Of a stretch of DNA of 64,000 nt, positions 1 through 11,192 are shown piece by piece (within the stretch, counting starts at the first letter, position 1; every line of letters starts with the position of its first letter). The DNA is from Vogesella urethralis. GTDB lineage: Bacteria; Pseudomonadota; Gammaproteobacteria; Burkholderiales; Chromobacteriaceae. The translations under genes and the position numbers were made by a program. The notes below the pieces were generated by a model that worked only from the letters and a program-made list of their open reading frames with translations, ran no database searches and was not told the DNA's origin. The stretch spans positions 1 to 64,000 of the forward strand of contig NZ_VMDW02000076.1 of the NCBI RefSeq assembly GCF_007644045.2, read 5' to 3'.

Positions 1-272
1 CGCTGCACCCATCCTACATCTCCGCTACAAAGTGGCTCACCGCCAGCTCGTAGGATGGGTGCAGGCGCTTGCGCCGTAACCCATCGCCTCAATCGCATCA
101 TACTGATGGGTTACGCTGCGCTGCACCCATCCTACATCTCCGCTACAAAGTGGCTCACCGCCAGCTCGTAGGATGGGTGCAGGCGCTTGCGCCATAACCC
201 ATCACCTCAATCGCAGCATACTGATGGGTTACGCTGCGCTGCACCCATCCTACATCTCCGCTACGAAGCGGT

Positions 273-283
<11 letters not shown>
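1..283. repeat. 118-bp tandem REP/BIME-like repeat, two full copies plus a partial third
   Basis: Units begin at 1, 119 and 237 (period 118 bp); the first two differ at only a few bases and the third is cut after about 47 bp. Each unit carries two imperfect hairpins built on the same 7-bp arms, GATGGGT and ACCCATC: one at 54-85 with an inner GGCGC/GCGCC stem, one at 105-131. This alternating arrangement is that of bacterial interspersed mosaic elements made of REP palindromes. The array may continue off the left edge. The third copy runs over the last codons and stop of copA. No RAYT transposase is visible in the window. Confidence 0.85.
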
Positions 284-2615
<2,332 letters not shown>

Positions 2616-2643
2616 CGGGTGTTACCGGTTGACTGACGCCCTT

Positions 2644-2672
2644 ATCGTATACCCCACAGGGGTATAAAACAA
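2644..2672 (-). promoter_or_regulatory. copA promoter with CsoR-type copper operator in the spacer
   Basis: A perfect dyad with 8-bp arms, TATACCCC-ACA-GGGGTATA, occupies 2648-2666. On the minus strand it sits between a -35-like TTGTTT (2672-2667) and a -10-like TACGAT (2649-2644) with a 17-bp spacer. TACCCC/GGGGTA arms are characteristic of CsoR operators upstream of copper ATPases. CueR promoters also carry a dyad in the spacer but with other arm sequences and a 19-20-bp spacer. The regulator assignment is therefore inference; the dyad itself is seen directly. Confidence 0.7.
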
Positions 2673-2676
2673 GCCA

Positions 2677-3690
2677 CTATAACCAGCGCCGGCGCCAGAA
2701 CACCAGCAGCAGGCCCAGCGCGATGGCCAGCATCAGCCCCATCACGTAGAAGTAACCGTAGTGCCAGTGCAGCTCGGGCATATTGTCGAAATTCATGCCG
2801 TAGATACCGGCAATCAGCGTCAGTGGCATGAAGATGATGGTGATGACGGTCAGCACCCGCATCTGCACGTTCAGCCGGTTCGATTGCGCCGACATGTACA
2901 GGTCCAGCATGCCGGAAATGACTTCGCGCGCCGCTTCCAGCGACTCGATCAGGTGCAGGGTGTGGTCGAAGGCGTCGCGCAGGTAGACCAGCGTATCGCG
3001 CTGGAAAAAGTCGTAATCGCCACGCACCAGCGTGTTGAGTACCTCGCGCAGCGGCACCAGGGCGCGGCGCAGGCGCATGGCGTCCTGCTTCTGGCGCTGG
3101 ATGCGCGCCAGGATGAAGCGGTCGTGGCCGCCCAGCACCTGGCGGTCCAGGTCTTCTACCCGCGCGTTGAACTGGTCCAGCACGCCAAAGTAATCGTCGA
3201 TGATGGCGTCCAGCAGCGAATAACCCAGGTAATCGGCACCCAGCTGCCGCACCAGGCCACGGCCAGCCTGTAGCCGCTCGCGCAGCGCGGCAAATACGCC
3301 CAGCGGCCGGGTCTGGAAGCTCAGCACGAAGCCCTGCCCCAGCACCAGAAACACCTGGTCGTGTACCAGACGCTGGCCTTCGTCCTGGTAGCGATACACG
3401 CGGGTGGCGATGAACAGGTAGTTACCGTAGTCGTCTACTTTGGGCCGCTGCCGCACGCTGGCGATGTCTTCCAACACCAGCGGGTGCAGACCGAAGCGCT
3501 GGCCGATGGCCTGCAGCGCGGCCGGGTCGGTCAGGCCGTACACGTTCAGCCACAGGTTGGGCAGCACCGGCTGGTAAGCGAGGCCGGCGGCCACGCTGTC
3601 GAAGCGGGTTTCGCGATAGTCGTCGCGGCTGTATTCCACCAGCGAGATACTGCTGGTGACGGTGTCTGCCACGGCTGCGTGCGGGTTCAT
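2677..3690 (-). CDS. corA: CorA-family magnesium/cobalt transporter
   Basis: The protein is a homopentameric Mg2+/Co2+ channel of the inner membrane. It is 337 residues long from the ATG at 3690, which follows a GGGAG ribosome site; an upstream in-frame ATG at 3822 lies inside the preceding hairpin and was not used. The signature GMN motif at residues 298-300 closes the first of two C-terminal transmembrane helices, and the second helix ends in a basic tail. The long N-terminal domain is the cytoplasmic funnel. The stop is about 10 bp from the copA operator. The family also includes zinc exporters (ZntB), so the ion is inferred. Confidence 0.9.
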   Translation of the reverse strand: MNPHAAVADTVTSSISLVEYSRDDYRETRFDSVAAGLAYQPVLPNLWLNVYGLTDPAALQAIGQRFGLHPLVLEDIASVRQRPKVDDYGNYLFIATRVYRYQDEGQRLVHDQVFLVLGQGFVLSFQTRPLGVFAALRERLQAGRGLVRQLGADYLGYSLLDAIIDDYFGVLDQFNARVEDLDRQVLGGHDRFILARIQRQKQDAMRLRRALVPLREVLNTLVRGDYDFFQRDTLVYLRDAFDHTLHLIESLEAAREVISGMLDLYMSAQSNRLNVQMRVLTVITIIFMPLTLIAGIYGMNFDNMPELHWHYGYFYVMGLMLAIALGLLLVFWRRRWL

Positions 3691-3785
3691 ACGGGGTCTC
3701 CCAACCGGGCAAGGCTGCAGTAGAAGGTACCGGCCGGGGCTTTCGCCACCGAAAGCGCGGGCAGCCGCGGCCTTGCTGTTTACAA

Positions 3786-3820
3786 GACAAAGCCTGTTTG
3801 CGTGGCAAACAGGCTTTGTC
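3786..3820 (-). terminator. Perfect 15-bp hairpin downstream of ppx
   Basis: GACAAAGCCTGTTTG at 3786-3800 pairs perfectly with 3806-3820 around a 5-nt loop. It lies 55 bp after the ppx stop and before corA. The T tract after it on the minus strand is short (TTGT), so termination may be incomplete and corA may receive some read-through. Confidence 0.6.
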
Positions 3821-3874
3821 ATTTATTGCGGCCGCCCGGAAGGCAGCCTGGCGATGTCCGGGCCTTGCCGCCGC

Positions 3875-5368
3875 TTAGTCGCCGCGCAGCTCCAGCGCCA
3901 CGCCGATAGCTTTCCACTGCGCGATTTCCTGGCGGAACGCCGCTGTAGTCAGCGGGTTAGCCGCCAGCCAGTCTTTGCCCACGGTCAGCGCGTAACCGTT
4001 CATGGTCTGCGTCAGGCCGTGCACGGCGTTGATGTCCAGCTCGTTGCGGCTGCGGTAGAACAGTGCGGCCAATCGCAGCGACAGTACCGCCGGCCACAGG
4101 GCCGGGTCAGTCACTTCTTTGACCATCTTGCCCATATCGCCACGATGGCCCAGCACGATGGCTGCCAGCACGCTCTGCTCGCGGCGCGAGAAGCCCGGCA
4201 TGTCGGCGTTGGTGAGGATGTACGCCGAATGCTTGTGGTAAGCAGTGTGCGCGATGGTGAGGCCGATTTCATGCAGCCGCGCCGCCCACAGCACGCGCTT
4301 GAGCATGTCTTCGTCCAGCGCGTCGGCCGACACCATGCGGAACAGGCGCTCGGCCAGGGCAGCGACACGCTGCGCCTGCGGCACGTCCACGTGGTAACGG
4401 CGCTTGAACTGGGTGACGGTCGAGTCGCGCATGTCTTTTTCACGCTGGCGGCCCAGCAGGTCGTACAGCACACCGTCGCGCAGCGCGCCGTCGGTGACGA
4501 TCATCTGCTCGATGGCCAGCGACTCGAAAATGGCGATCATGATGGCCAGACCACCCGGCAGCACCGGTGCGCGGTCGTCTTTCAGGCCCAGGATGCGGAT
4601 ATCGCGGGTGTGACCGCAGGCGATCAGCTCGTCGCGCAGGCGCTTCATGCCGCGCAGGGTGATCTCACCGCCGCTCCAGCCGTTCTGCTCCATGATGTCG
4701 CGCAGCGAGCGGGCAGTACCGGAGGTGCCCACCGCCAGTTGCCATTCGCTGGCCGGGTATTCGTGCACGATGCGCTGGATTTCGTTGCGGGCGGCCAGCT
4801 CGGCCTCGCGGAAGGCCCCCTTGCTGATCTTGCCATCCACAAAAAAGCGCTTGCTGAACACCACGCAACCCAGCGGCAGGCTTTCGGTAACGTGAGCCTT
4901 GTAGCCGCTACCGATGATGAACTCGGTAGAGCCGCCGCCAATGTCCACCACCAGGCGGCGTTCTTTGGTAGCCGGCAGGCTGTGCGCGGCGCCCAGGTAG
5001 ATCAGGCGGGCCTCTTCGCGGCCGGCGATGATTTCGATGGGGAAGCCCAGCAGGCGCTCGGCTTCCACGATGAATTGGGGCGCATTCTTGGCCACGCGCA
5101 GCGTATTGGTGCCTACCACGCGCACCTGCTTCGGGTCCAGGCCGCGCAGGCGTTCGCCAAAGCGGGCCATGCAGGCCAGCGCGCGCTGCAGGGTTTCCTG
5201 GTCCAGCGTCTTGTCTTCTTGCAAGCCACCGCCCAAGCGCACGGTGTCTTTCAGCGAATCGAGGGTATACAGCTGGTCGTCCATCACGCGGGAGATCTGC
5301 AGCCGGAAGCTGTTGGACCCCATGTCCACGGTAGCCAGGACGTCAAACGGGGGCTTAACGGAGCTCAA
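3875..5368 (-). CDS. ppx: Exopolyphosphatase (Ppx/GppA family)
   Basis: The enzyme removes terminal phosphates from inorganic polyphosphate; the family also hydrolyses pppGpp. At 497 residues it has the usual two-part architecture: an actin-like ATPase fold with DMGSNSFRLQ near residue 16 (phosphate 1 loop) and the second loop DIGGGSTEF near residue 142, followed by a C-terminal HD-like helical domain containing a conserved LHEIG segment. It lies downstream of phoU in the same direction, a pairing that suits phosphate storage and sensing. A strong terminator separates the two genes, so they are probably not one transcript. The Ppx versus GppA distinction cannot be settled by eye. Confidence 0.93.
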   Translation of the reverse strand: MSSVKPPFDVLATVDMGSNSFRLQISRVMDDQLYTLDSLKDTVRLGGGLQEDKTLDQETLQRALACMARFGERLRGLDPKQVRVVGTNTLRVAKNAPQFIVEAERLLGFPIEIIAGREEARLIYLGAAHSLPATKERRLVVDIGGGSTEFIIGSGYKAHVTESLPLGCVVFSKRFFVDGKISKGAFREAELAARNEIQRIVHEYPASEWQLAVGTSGTARSLRDIMEQNGWSGGEITLRGMKRLRDELIACGHTRDIRILGLKDDRAPVLPGGLAIMIAIFESLAIEQMIVTDGALRDGVLYDLLGRQREKDMRDSTVTQFKRRYHVDVPQAQRVAALAERLFRMVSADALDEDMLKRVLWAARLHEIGLTIAHTAYHKHSAYILTNADMPGFSRREQSVLAAIVLGHRGDMGKMVKEVTDPALWPAVLSLRLAALFYRSRNELDINAVHGLTQTMNGYALTVGKDWLAANPLTTAAFRQEIAQWKAIGVALELRGD

Positions 5369-5400
5369 ATGTCACCCCTTCTTTCATGTTCAGTTGGTCA

Positions 5401-5434
5401 ATAAAAAACGGCGGTAACCGTACAGTTACCGCCG
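5401..5434 (-). terminator. Rho-independent terminator downstream of phoU
   Basis: A 10-bp GC-rich stem (CGGCGGTAAC at 5409-5418 with GTTACCGCCG at 5425-5434) is followed on the minus strand by TTTTTTAT. It is about 150 bp after the phoU stop and 33 bp before the ppx start. The intervening 5435-5587 holds no ORF or motif I can support. Confidence 0.85.
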
Positions 5435-5587
5435 CTGGCTGCCTGCCCCGTCGACAGGGCCTGCTCCGGCAACACCCCGGAGTAAAGTGACAGCAATGGG
5501 CCCCATTACGACACACGGCGCTGCAAGGCGGGCCGGCGTCAGGCGGCAAGGTGGAATGTTACCGCCGCTGGCGCCGGCTTGCCATGC

Positions 5588-6304
5588 TTATTGCGTTGCC
5601 GGGCCACCCATGGACTCGCGTTTCTTGTCTTCCAGCGAGGTATGGCGGATGTCCTTGCCGCGCACCAGGTACACCACGTACTCGGAAATGTTCTTGGCGT
5701 GGTCGCCGATGCGCTCGATGGCCTTGCAGATGAACATGGTATCGATGGACATGCTGATGGTGCGCGGGTCTTCCATCATGAAGGTAATCTGCGCACGCAG
5801 CTCGGACGCGTAGTCCTGGTCCAGCAGCACGTCCTGCTCGGCCAGCTCCACGGCGGCCGTGGCGTCCAGACGGGCAAACGCGTCCAGCGAGCGGTGCAGC
5901 ATGGCCAGCGCCACTTCGGCCATCTTGGCCGCCTCTCGGAAGCGCGGCGCCGGGTAGCGCCCGGTCTGGTACATGGTGCGGCCAACGCGGGCGATCTTCT
6001 GCGCCTCGTCGCCAATGCGCTCCAGGTCGGTAATGGTCTTGATCACGGTAATCACCATGCGCAGGTCGCTGGCGGCCGGCTGGCGACGGGCGATGATGTG
6101 CTGGCAGTCTTCGTCGATCTGCACTTCCAGCGCGTTGACCTTGGTATCGTCGGCCACCACCTGGTCCAGACGGTCGACATCGCCGTTCTGCAGCGCGTCC
6201 ATCGCCGCGCGGATCTGCTGCTCTACCAGGCCGCCCATCTGCAGCACGCGGGTGCGGATGGTTTCAAGCTCCAGGTCAAACTGTTTGGAAATGTGTTCAG
6301 GCAT
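5588..6304 (-). CDS. phoU: PhoU phosphate-signalling regulator
   Basis: PhoU links the Pst phosphate transporter to the PhoR sensor kinase and keeps the Pho regulon off when phosphate is plentiful. The 238-residue all-helical protein has the two tandem PhoU three-helix repeats (roughly residues 17-105 and 120-210), each with the conserved E/D-rich metal-binding segment, for instance DERIG-like ERIGDEAQKI in the first and ERIGDHAKNI in the second. The start at 6304 gives the usual N-terminus MPEHISKQF. It is not in a pst operon here. One CTGTCAT heptamer at 6354-6360 (minus strand) resembles half a Pho box but lacks a convincing partner. Confidence 0.95.
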   Translation of the reverse strand: MPEHISKQFDLELETIRTRVLQMGGLVEQQIRAAMDALQNGDVDRLDQVVADDTKVNALEVQIDEDCQHIIARRQPAASDLRMVITVIKTITDLERIGDEAQKIARVGRTMYQTGRYPAPRFREAAKMAEVALAMLHRSLDAFARLDATAAVELAEQDVLLDQDYASELRAQITFMMEDPRTISMSIDTMFICKAIERIGDHAKNISEYVVYLVRGKDIRHTSLEDKKRESMGGPATQ

Positions 6305-6430
6305 GGCGATCTCGTCCGGTAATTGATCCAGCCGTCCATGATATGGCGATCAGATGACAGATTTGTTGCATCGTGACCGCCACCTGCGCCAGCGTGCCCC
6401 GCCGGTGCGCAGGGTGTGGCATGCGGCATG

Positions 6431-6454
6431 AAAAACCCCGCCACTCGGGCGGGG
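6431..6454 (-). terminator. Rho-independent terminator downstream of rpiA
   Basis: CCCCGCC at 6436-6442 pairs with GGCGGGG at 6448-6454 and is followed on the minus strand by TTTTT. It is 30 bp beyond the rpiA stop, so rpiA ends its own transcript before phoU. Confidence 0.88.
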
Positions 6455-6483
6455 TGTACAGGCCGGCTGCGCGCGATAGCCGC

Positions 6484-7146
6484 TTAGCGCAGCTCTTTCA
6501 CGCCTTCCGGCGTACCCAGCAGCAGCACGTCGGCACGGCGGCGGGCAAACAGGCCGTTGGTCACCACGCCGACGATCTGGTTGATTTTCTCTTCCAGCTG
6601 CACCGGCTCGGCGATCTGCAAGCCGTGTACGTCCAGGATGATGTTGCCGTTGTCGGTGGTCACCCCCATGCGCCATTCCGGGTGGCCGCCCAGCTTCACC
6701 AGCTCGCGCGCCACGTGGCTGCGCGCCATCGGGATCACTTCTACCGGCAGCGGGAAGGTGCCCATCAGCTCGACGTATTTGCTCTGGTCGGCAATGCAGA
6801 TGAACTGCTGCGCCACCGCAGCCACGATTTTCTCGCGCGTCAGCGCTGCGCCACCACCCTTGATCATGTGCAGGTGATGGTTCACCTCGTCGGCGCCGTC
6901 CACGTACACCGGCACTTCGTCCGGGCCGACGGTGTTCAGGTCGAACACCGGAATGCCCAGTTGCTTCAGGCGCTGGGTGGAGGCTTCGGAGCTGGACACG
7001 GCGCCTTTCAGGCGGCCCTTGATCTTGGCCAGCTCGTCGATGAAGAAGTTGACGGTGCTGCCGGTGCCGACGCCTACGATGCAGTCATCCGGCACGAATT
7101 TCACGGCAGCCTGGGCTACCAGTTGTTTCAGTTGGTTCTGGTCCAT
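6484..7146 (-). CDS. rpiA: Ribose-5-phosphate isomerase A
   Basis: RpiA interconverts ribose 5-phosphate and ribulose 5-phosphate in the non-oxidative pentose phosphate pathway. The product is 220 residues from the ATG at 7146, which has a TGGAG ribosome site 9-12 bp upstream; this gives the family-typical MDQNQLKQ start, and a longer ATG at 7194 is less likely because it would read into ispF. Visible family motifs are the GTGST phosphate loop near residue 28, DGADEV near 81 and [11 protein letters not shown] near 94 (catalytic Glu). It follows ispF by 23 bp and may share its transcript. Confidence 0.96.
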   Translation of the reverse strand: MDQNQLKQLVAQAAVKFVPDDCIVGVGTGSTVNFFIDELAKIKGRLKGAVSSSEASTQRLKQLGIPVFDLNTVGPDEVPVYVDGADEVNHHLHMIKGGGAALTREKIVAAVAQQFICIADQSKYVELMGTFPLPVEVIPMARSHVARELVKLGGHPEWRMGVTTDNGNIILDVHGLQIAEPVQLEEKINQIVGVVTNGLFARRRADVLLLGTPEGVKELR

Positions 7147-7169
7147 GAGTGTCACTCCAGGATGGGGAA

Positions 7170-7655
7170 TCAGTTGGCCGGCACCAGCAGGCACACGGCC
7201 TGGGTTTCGATGGCTTCGGCACGGCCAAGGTAGCCGAGCTTTTCGTTGGTCTTGCCCTTCACGTTGACGCAGGCCACGTCGATGTCCAGCAGCGCGGCAA
7301 TGCGGGCGCGGATGGCGTCGATGTGCGGCGCCAGCTTGGGCGCCTGCGCGATGATGGTGCTGTCCACGTTCACCAGTTGCCAGCCGGCGGCACGCACGCG
7401 GCGCATGGCTTCCTGCAGCAGTACGCCGCTGTCGGCCCCCTTGAACGCGGCGTCGGTATCGGGAAAGTGGCGGCCGATATCGCCCAACGCTGCCGCGCCC
7501 AGCACCGCGTCGGTGATGGCGTGCAGCAAGGCGTCGGCGTCGGAATGGCCGAGCAGGCCCTTGTCGTGCGGAATGGTGACGCCGCCCAGTATCAGCGGGC
7601 GGCCTTCTACCAGGCGGTGGACGTCGTAGCCCTGCCCGATGCGGAATGGCGTCAT
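7170..7655 (-). CDS. ispF: 2-C-methyl-D-erythritol 2,4-cyclodiphosphate synthase
   Basis: IspF closes the cyclic diphosphate in the non-mevalonate (MEP) isoprenoid pathway, releasing CMP. The 161-residue protein has the family length and the motifs GYDVHRL (Asp9/His11 zinc ligands) and [12 protein letters not shown] with the third metal-binding His. Its ATG overlaps the stop of ispD by the ATGA arrangement (7652-7655), so the two consecutive-branch enzymes are translationally coupled. IspG of the same pathway is encoded elsewhere in the window (24516-25790). Confidence 0.97.
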   Translation of the reverse strand: MTPFRIGQGYDVHRLVEGRPLILGGVTIPHDKGLLGHSDADALLHAITDAVLGAAALGDIGRHFPDTDAAFKGADSGVLLQEAMRRVRAAGWQLVNVDSTIIAQAPKLAPHIDAIRARIAALLDIDVACVNVKGKTNEKLGYLGRAEAIETQAVCLLVPAN

Positions 7656-8338
7656 GCTTGCAATCCTTTGCGGGCCGCGAGGATAGCGCCGGCCAGCGCC
7701 AGGTCTCCCGGCCAGGTTACCTTGAAATTCTGGGCCTCCCCCACCACCAGCCGCGGCGCATGGCCCAGCAATTCAATGGCAGAAGCCTCGTCGGTGATGG
7801 CCGGGTTGGCCGCGTCCTGTAGCGCCTCGGCCAACAGGCCGGCACGGAACATCTGTGGCGTTTGCGCCAGCCACAGACCATCGCGTGGCACGGTAGCGGC
7901 AATGCGGCCAACCTTGCCCTGCTTGACGGTATCGGCCACCGGCTGCGCCAGAATGCCGCCGATGGCGTCGTCGCCCACGTCGTCCAGCAGGCGCTGCAGC
8001 GCGTCCGGGCTGAGGCAGCAGCGCGCGGCGTCGTGCACCAGCACCCAGTCGTCTTCGTCGGCGGCCAGCGCCGCCAGGCCGTTGGCCACGCTTTCGGCAC
8101 GGCTGGCGCCGCCCACGCGCAGCACTTGCACGCGCCCGGGCCAGGCAAAACCATCGAACCATTCGTCGCCGGGCGAGATCACCACGGCCACGTCGTCGAT
8201 GCCGGCACAGCCGCACAGCACGTCCAGCGTGTGCGCCAGCAACGGGCGGCCATTCAGCAGCAGGTATTGCTTGGGGGTGGCCGAACCGAAACGGCTGCCG
8301 TGACCGGCCGCCGGAATCAGCGCGATACGGCGGCTCAT
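7652..8338 (-). CDS. ispD: 2-C-methyl-D-erythritol 4-phosphate cytidylyltransferase
   Basis: IspD transfers CMP from CTP onto MEP in isoprenoid synthesis. The start at 8338 gives [12 protein letters not shown] and a 228-residue protein; longer readings run into dnaQ and look unlike the family. The nucleotide-binding loop [11 protein letters not shown] sits at residues 8-18, with the conserved PKQY next, and LVHDAAR lies near residue 100. The ATG overlaps the dnaQ stop (ATGA at 8335-8338) and the stop overlaps ispF, giving a three-gene coupled unit. Confidence 0.96.
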   Translation of the reverse strand: MSRRIALIPAAGHGSRFGSATPKQYLLLNGRPLLAHTLDVLCGCAGIDDVAVVISPGDEWFDGFAWPGRVQVLRVGGASRAESVANGLAALAADEDDWVLVHDAARCCLSPDALQRLLDDVGDDAIGGILAQPVADTVKQGKVGRIAATVPRDGLWLAQTPQMFRAGLLAEALQDAANPAITDEASAIELLGHAPRLVVGEAQNFKVTWPGDLALAGAILAARKGLQA

Positions 8339-9066
8339 GCCGCGGGCTCCGCCGGCGGCGGGTTTTCGATGGCGCGCCACAGGCAGGTACCTTTCACGCT
8401 TTTGTCCAGCGTATCGAGGTAGGCCTGGTGCTCGGCCAGTTCGTCGGCGCTGGGCTGCAGCACGGCCAGCGGCTTGCGCTCGAAGGCCATACGCACGCTG
8501 CTGCCGGCGCTGGCGCTGTCGTCGCTGCCGGCGTCCATCAGCAGGCTGTCCTGGCCGCGCGTCATCCACAGGTAGACTTCGGCCAGCAGTTCGCAGTCGA
8601 TCAGCGCGCCGTGGTAGGTACGGTTGCTGCGGTCGATCTCGAAACGGTCACACAGCGCGTCCAGGCTGTTGCGCTTGCCCGGAAAGTTGTCGCGCGCCAT
8701 CGCCAGCGTGTCGATAACGCCGCCGCAGGTCTTGGCTACCGGCGCGAGACCGACGCGACGGAATTCGGCGTCCATGAAGCCCACGTCGAACGGGGCATTG
8801 TGGATGATCAGCTCGGCGCCGGCGATGAAATCCACCAGTTGCTGCGCCACCTCGGCAAAGCGCGGCTTGCCTTCCAGGCTGGCCAGCGAAATACCGTGCA
8901 CGCGCTCGGCGTCGGGGTCGATGTCGCGTTCCGGGTGGATGTACAGGTGCAGGCTGCGGCCGGTGAGCTTGCGGTCTTCCATTTCCAGACCGGCAAATTC
9001 GATGATGCGGTGGCCCTGGTTCGGGTCCAGGCCGGTGGTTTCGGTATCGAGGATGATCTGACGCAT
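8335..9066 (-). CDS. dnaQ: DNA polymerase III epsilon subunit (3'-5' proofreading exonuclease)
   Basis: DnaQ edits misincorporated bases in the Pol III core. The 243-residue protein opens with DTETTG (Asp7 and Glu9, the DEDDh exo I motif), has the exo II segment HNAPFDVGFMD around residue 90 and the exo III His-Asp region YHGALIDCELL near 157-167. The last ~60 residues form the linker and polymerase-alpha-binding tail. It is 10 bp after rnhA, a pairing common in proteobacteria, though usually divergent; here both point the same way. Its stop overlaps the ispD start. Confidence 0.96.
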   Translation of the reverse strand: MRQIILDTETTGLDPNQGHRIIEFAGLEMEDRKLTGRSLHLYIHPERDIDPDAERVHGISLASLEGKPRFAEVAQQLVDFIAGAELIIHNAPFDVGFMDAEFRRVGLAPVAKTCGGVIDTLAMARDNFPGKRNSLDALCDRFEIDRSNRTYHGALIDCELLAEVYLWMTRGQDSLLMDAGSDDSASAGSSVRMAFERKPLAVLQPSADELAEHQAYLDTLDKSVKGTCLWRAIENPPPAEPAA

Positions 9067-9076
9067 GGGAAGCTAC

Positions 9077-9526
9077 CTAGCCGCGCAGACTGTCGACGCC
9101 GGCGTTGGCCAGCTGGTCGGCGCGTTCATTGAATTCATGACCGGCGTGGCCTTTTACCCAGCGCCACTCCACATGCGGGTGCTGGTTGCGCAGCGCATCC
9201 AGTTGCTGCCACAGGTCGGCATTTTTCACGGGTTCCTTGCTGGCGGTTTTCCAGCCGCGGGCTTTCCAGCCGTGAATCCACTCCGAAATGCCCTTCTGCA
9301 CGTACTGCGAATCGGTATACACCACGATGTGACAGGGGCGCTTCAGCAGCTGCAGGCCCTGGATAACGGCCATCAGCTCCATACGGTTGTTGGTGGTACC
9401 GTGTTCGCCACCGCACAGTTCCTTTTCCTGGCCCTTGTAGCGCAGCAGCACGCCCCAGCCGCCGGGGCCGGGGTTGCCCTTGCAGGCGCCGTCGGGGTAA
9501 ATCTCGACGATTGCGTCGTCACTCAT
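9077..9526 (-). CDS. rnhA: Ribonuclease HI
   Basis: RNase HI degrades the RNA strand of RNA-DNA hybrids. The start at 9526 gives [18 protein letters not shown], 149 residues, matching the family. The four carboxylate active-site elements are visible: [11 protein letters not shown] (Asp12), NNRMELMA (Glu50), YTDSQYV (Asp72) and the C-terminal NERADQLA. The conserved basic handle KARGWKT is present. The start overlaps the end of the upstream methyltransferase gene by 8 bp. Confidence 0.97.
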   Translation of the reverse strand: MSDDAIVEIYPDGACKGNPGPGGWGVLLRYKGQEKELCGGEHGTTNNRMELMAVIQGLQLLKRPCHIVVYTDSQYVQKGISEWIHGWKARGWKTASKEPVKNADLWQQLDALRNQHPHVEWRWVKGHAGHEFNERADQLANAGVDSLRG

Positions 9527-10274
9527 CGTTTGTCTTGTCACCTTGCGTTCGGTTGAGAAGATGGCGTTCGTTGCCGGCGGCGACCAGCGCCCTCGCCGGC
9601 CGTGCCCGCTGCCAGCGCGGCAGAATAAGGCGCATGCCACGCTGGCGCTTGACAGCCACGATGGCGTATACGGCGGCCAGTTGCGGCCAACAGTAACTGC
9701 CGGCCTGCTCCAGAAAGCCACACCGCGCCAGCCAGTCGCGGCGCGCGAAAGGGGGCGAGTATGCCATGAACTGGCAGCTCGTGGCTTCGAGCTGCAGCAA
9801 TTGCAGCCAGTCTTTCACCCGGGGCAAGGACACGAAATTGCCGTTCCACGGCGCCTCGCTGCGGCGGCGCGCCAGGCGGCACAGCCCCCACAGCGAGAAC
9901 GGGTTGAAACCGGTGATGACCAGCCGCCCTTCCGGCAGCAGCACACGCTCGGCTTCGCGCAACACCTGGTGCGGCTCGCTGGTAAAATCCAGCGCATGCG
10001 GCATCAGCAGCAGGTCCAGGCTTTTACTGTCGAACGGCAGATACGCCGGGTCGCACACCACGTCCGGTTCGCCATCCATACCGGCGTAACCGTGCCAGGG
10101 AATGCGGCTACAGGCGAGGAAGTCATAATCGCTCAGCCCCAGCTGCACGGCGCGAAAGCCGAAGATATCCGCCACGGCGGCGTCGAAAAAAGCCTGCTCG
10201 CGGCACAGCAGATCGTGGCCCAGTTCGGTGCTGGACAGCCAGTCTGCAAACTCTTCCATCGTTTCGGGACACAT
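9519..10274 (-). CDS. Class I SAM-dependent methyltransferase of unknown substrate
   Basis: The protein has a Methyltransf_11-type core: a central acidic strand followed by the segment [19 protein letters not shown], typical of class I methyltransferases, then NPFSLWGL. The N-terminal glycine loop is not canonical, as in the short methyltransferases commonly found between gloB and rnhA in betaproteobacteria. Several starts are possible (10322, 10277, 10274, 10259); 10274 was chosen because longer forms read deep into gloB on the other strand. None has a strong ribosome site. The substrate cannot be told from sequence. The divergent gloB starts 2 bp away. Confidence 0.8.
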   Translation of the reverse strand: MCPETMEEFADWLSSTELGHDLLCREQAFFDAAVADIFGFRAVQLGLSDYDFLACSRIPWHGYAGMDGEPDVVCDPAYLPFDSKSLDLLLMPHALDFTSEPHQVLREAERVLLPEGRLVITGFNPFSLWGLCRLARRRSEAPWNGNFVSLPRVKDWLQLLQLEATSCQFMAYSPPFARRDWLARCGFLEQAGSYCWPQLAAVYAIVAVKRQRGMRLILPRWQRARPARALVAAGNERHLLNRTQGDKTNDE

Positions 10275-10275
10275 C

Positions 10276-11040
10276 ATGGCCGACCTGTTTCGCCTCAGCG
10301 CAGTAAGCGCGTTCAGTGACAATTATATCTGGGTTTTGCACGACCAAAGCCGCGCCATCGCCGTCGATCCGGGTGACGCAACACCGTTGCTGGCCTTTCT
10401 TGCACAACAGCAACTTGCCCTGTCGGCGGTGTGGATCACCCACCACCACGCCGACCACATCGGCGGCCTGCCACAGCTTGGCAGCCACTTTCCCGGCCTG
10501 CCCGTGTTCGGCCCGGCTGGCGTCAGCGGCGTGACACAAGCGGTGGGCGAAGGCGATACGCTGACGGCTTTTGGCAGCACGGTGCAGGTATGGGCCATCC
10601 CCGGTCACACCGCCAACCACCTGGCCTACCTGGCCGGGCAACACCTGTTCTGCGGCGATACCCTGTTTGGCGCCGGCTGTGGCCGCGTGTTCGACGGCAG
10701 CATCGCGCAACTGTTCCACTCGCTGCAACGCTTGGCCACCCTGCCGCCGGAAACGCTGTGCTACCCGGCACACGAATATACGCTGTCCAACCTGGCGTTT
10801 GCTGCCGCGGTAGAGCCGGGCAATGCCGCCATTCATGCGCGCCGGGCAGCCGACAGCGCCCGCCGTGCCCAAGGGCTGCCCACCGTGCCCACTCCGCTGG
10901 CGGCAGAGCTGGCCAGCAACCCCTTCTTGCGCACGGCCATGCCAGAGGTTGGCCGCAGCGCCAGCCTGCATGCCGGGCAAAACCTGACCGACAACGAGGA
11001 CATTTTTGCCACACTGCGCAGCTGGAAAAACCAGTTTTAG
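10276..11040 (+). CDS. gloB: Hydroxyacylglutathione hydrolase (glyoxalase II)
   Basis: GloB hydrolyses S-D-lactoylglutathione to lactate and glutathione, completing methylglyoxal detoxification. The 254-residue protein has the metallo-beta-lactamase zinc motif THHHADH at residues 55-61 near the N-terminus, CGDTLFGAGCGR in the middle and the family HEYTLSN substrate-binding segment. The C-terminal region ends with the conserved Asn/Phe-rich helices seen in glyoxalase II. The start at 10276 is head-to-head with the methyltransferase, so any promoter lies inside that coding region. Confidence 0.95.
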   Translation: MADLFRLSAVSAFSDNYIWVLHDQSRAIAVDPGDATPLLAFLAQQQLALSAVWITHHHADHIGGLPQLGSHFPGLPVFGPAGVSGVTQAVGEGDTLTAFGSTVQVWAIPGHTANHLAYLAGQHLFCGDTLFGAGCGRVFDGSIAQLFHSLQRLATLPPETLCYPAHEYTLSNLAFAAAVEPGNAAIHARRAADSARRAQGLPTVPTPLAAELASNPFLRTAMPEVGRSASLHAGQNLTDNEDIFATLRSWKNQF

Positions 11041-11192
11041 GCAAAATCATCAAACAAGCGTCACACTCCCCTAGCCAAGCACCATGAAACGCTCTAAAAA
11101 TCAGCAAAAATCATGGTCTTGGGCGAACTTTAGCCCTTGCCGCCGGTTAAAGCCGTGGTAGCATCGCCCGATACAGAAAACAGACCCCGCCC

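Noticed and set aside
3656-5404. 582-residue plus-strand open frame opposite ppx
   Set aside because: It mirrors ppx and corA start regions, and no motif supports it.
5435-5587. Second hairpin or small gene between phoU and the terminator
   Set aside because: I found a recurring TACCGCCGCTGGC but no stem, promoter or reading frame to support a feature.
6340-6370. Full Pho box before phoU
   Set aside because: Only one CTGTCAT heptamer is present; the second 11-bp unit is missing.
11083-11160. 25-residue open frame upstream of mltD
   Set aside because: ATG-initiated and basic but with no ribosome site and no conservation evidence; it overlaps the likely mltD promoter.
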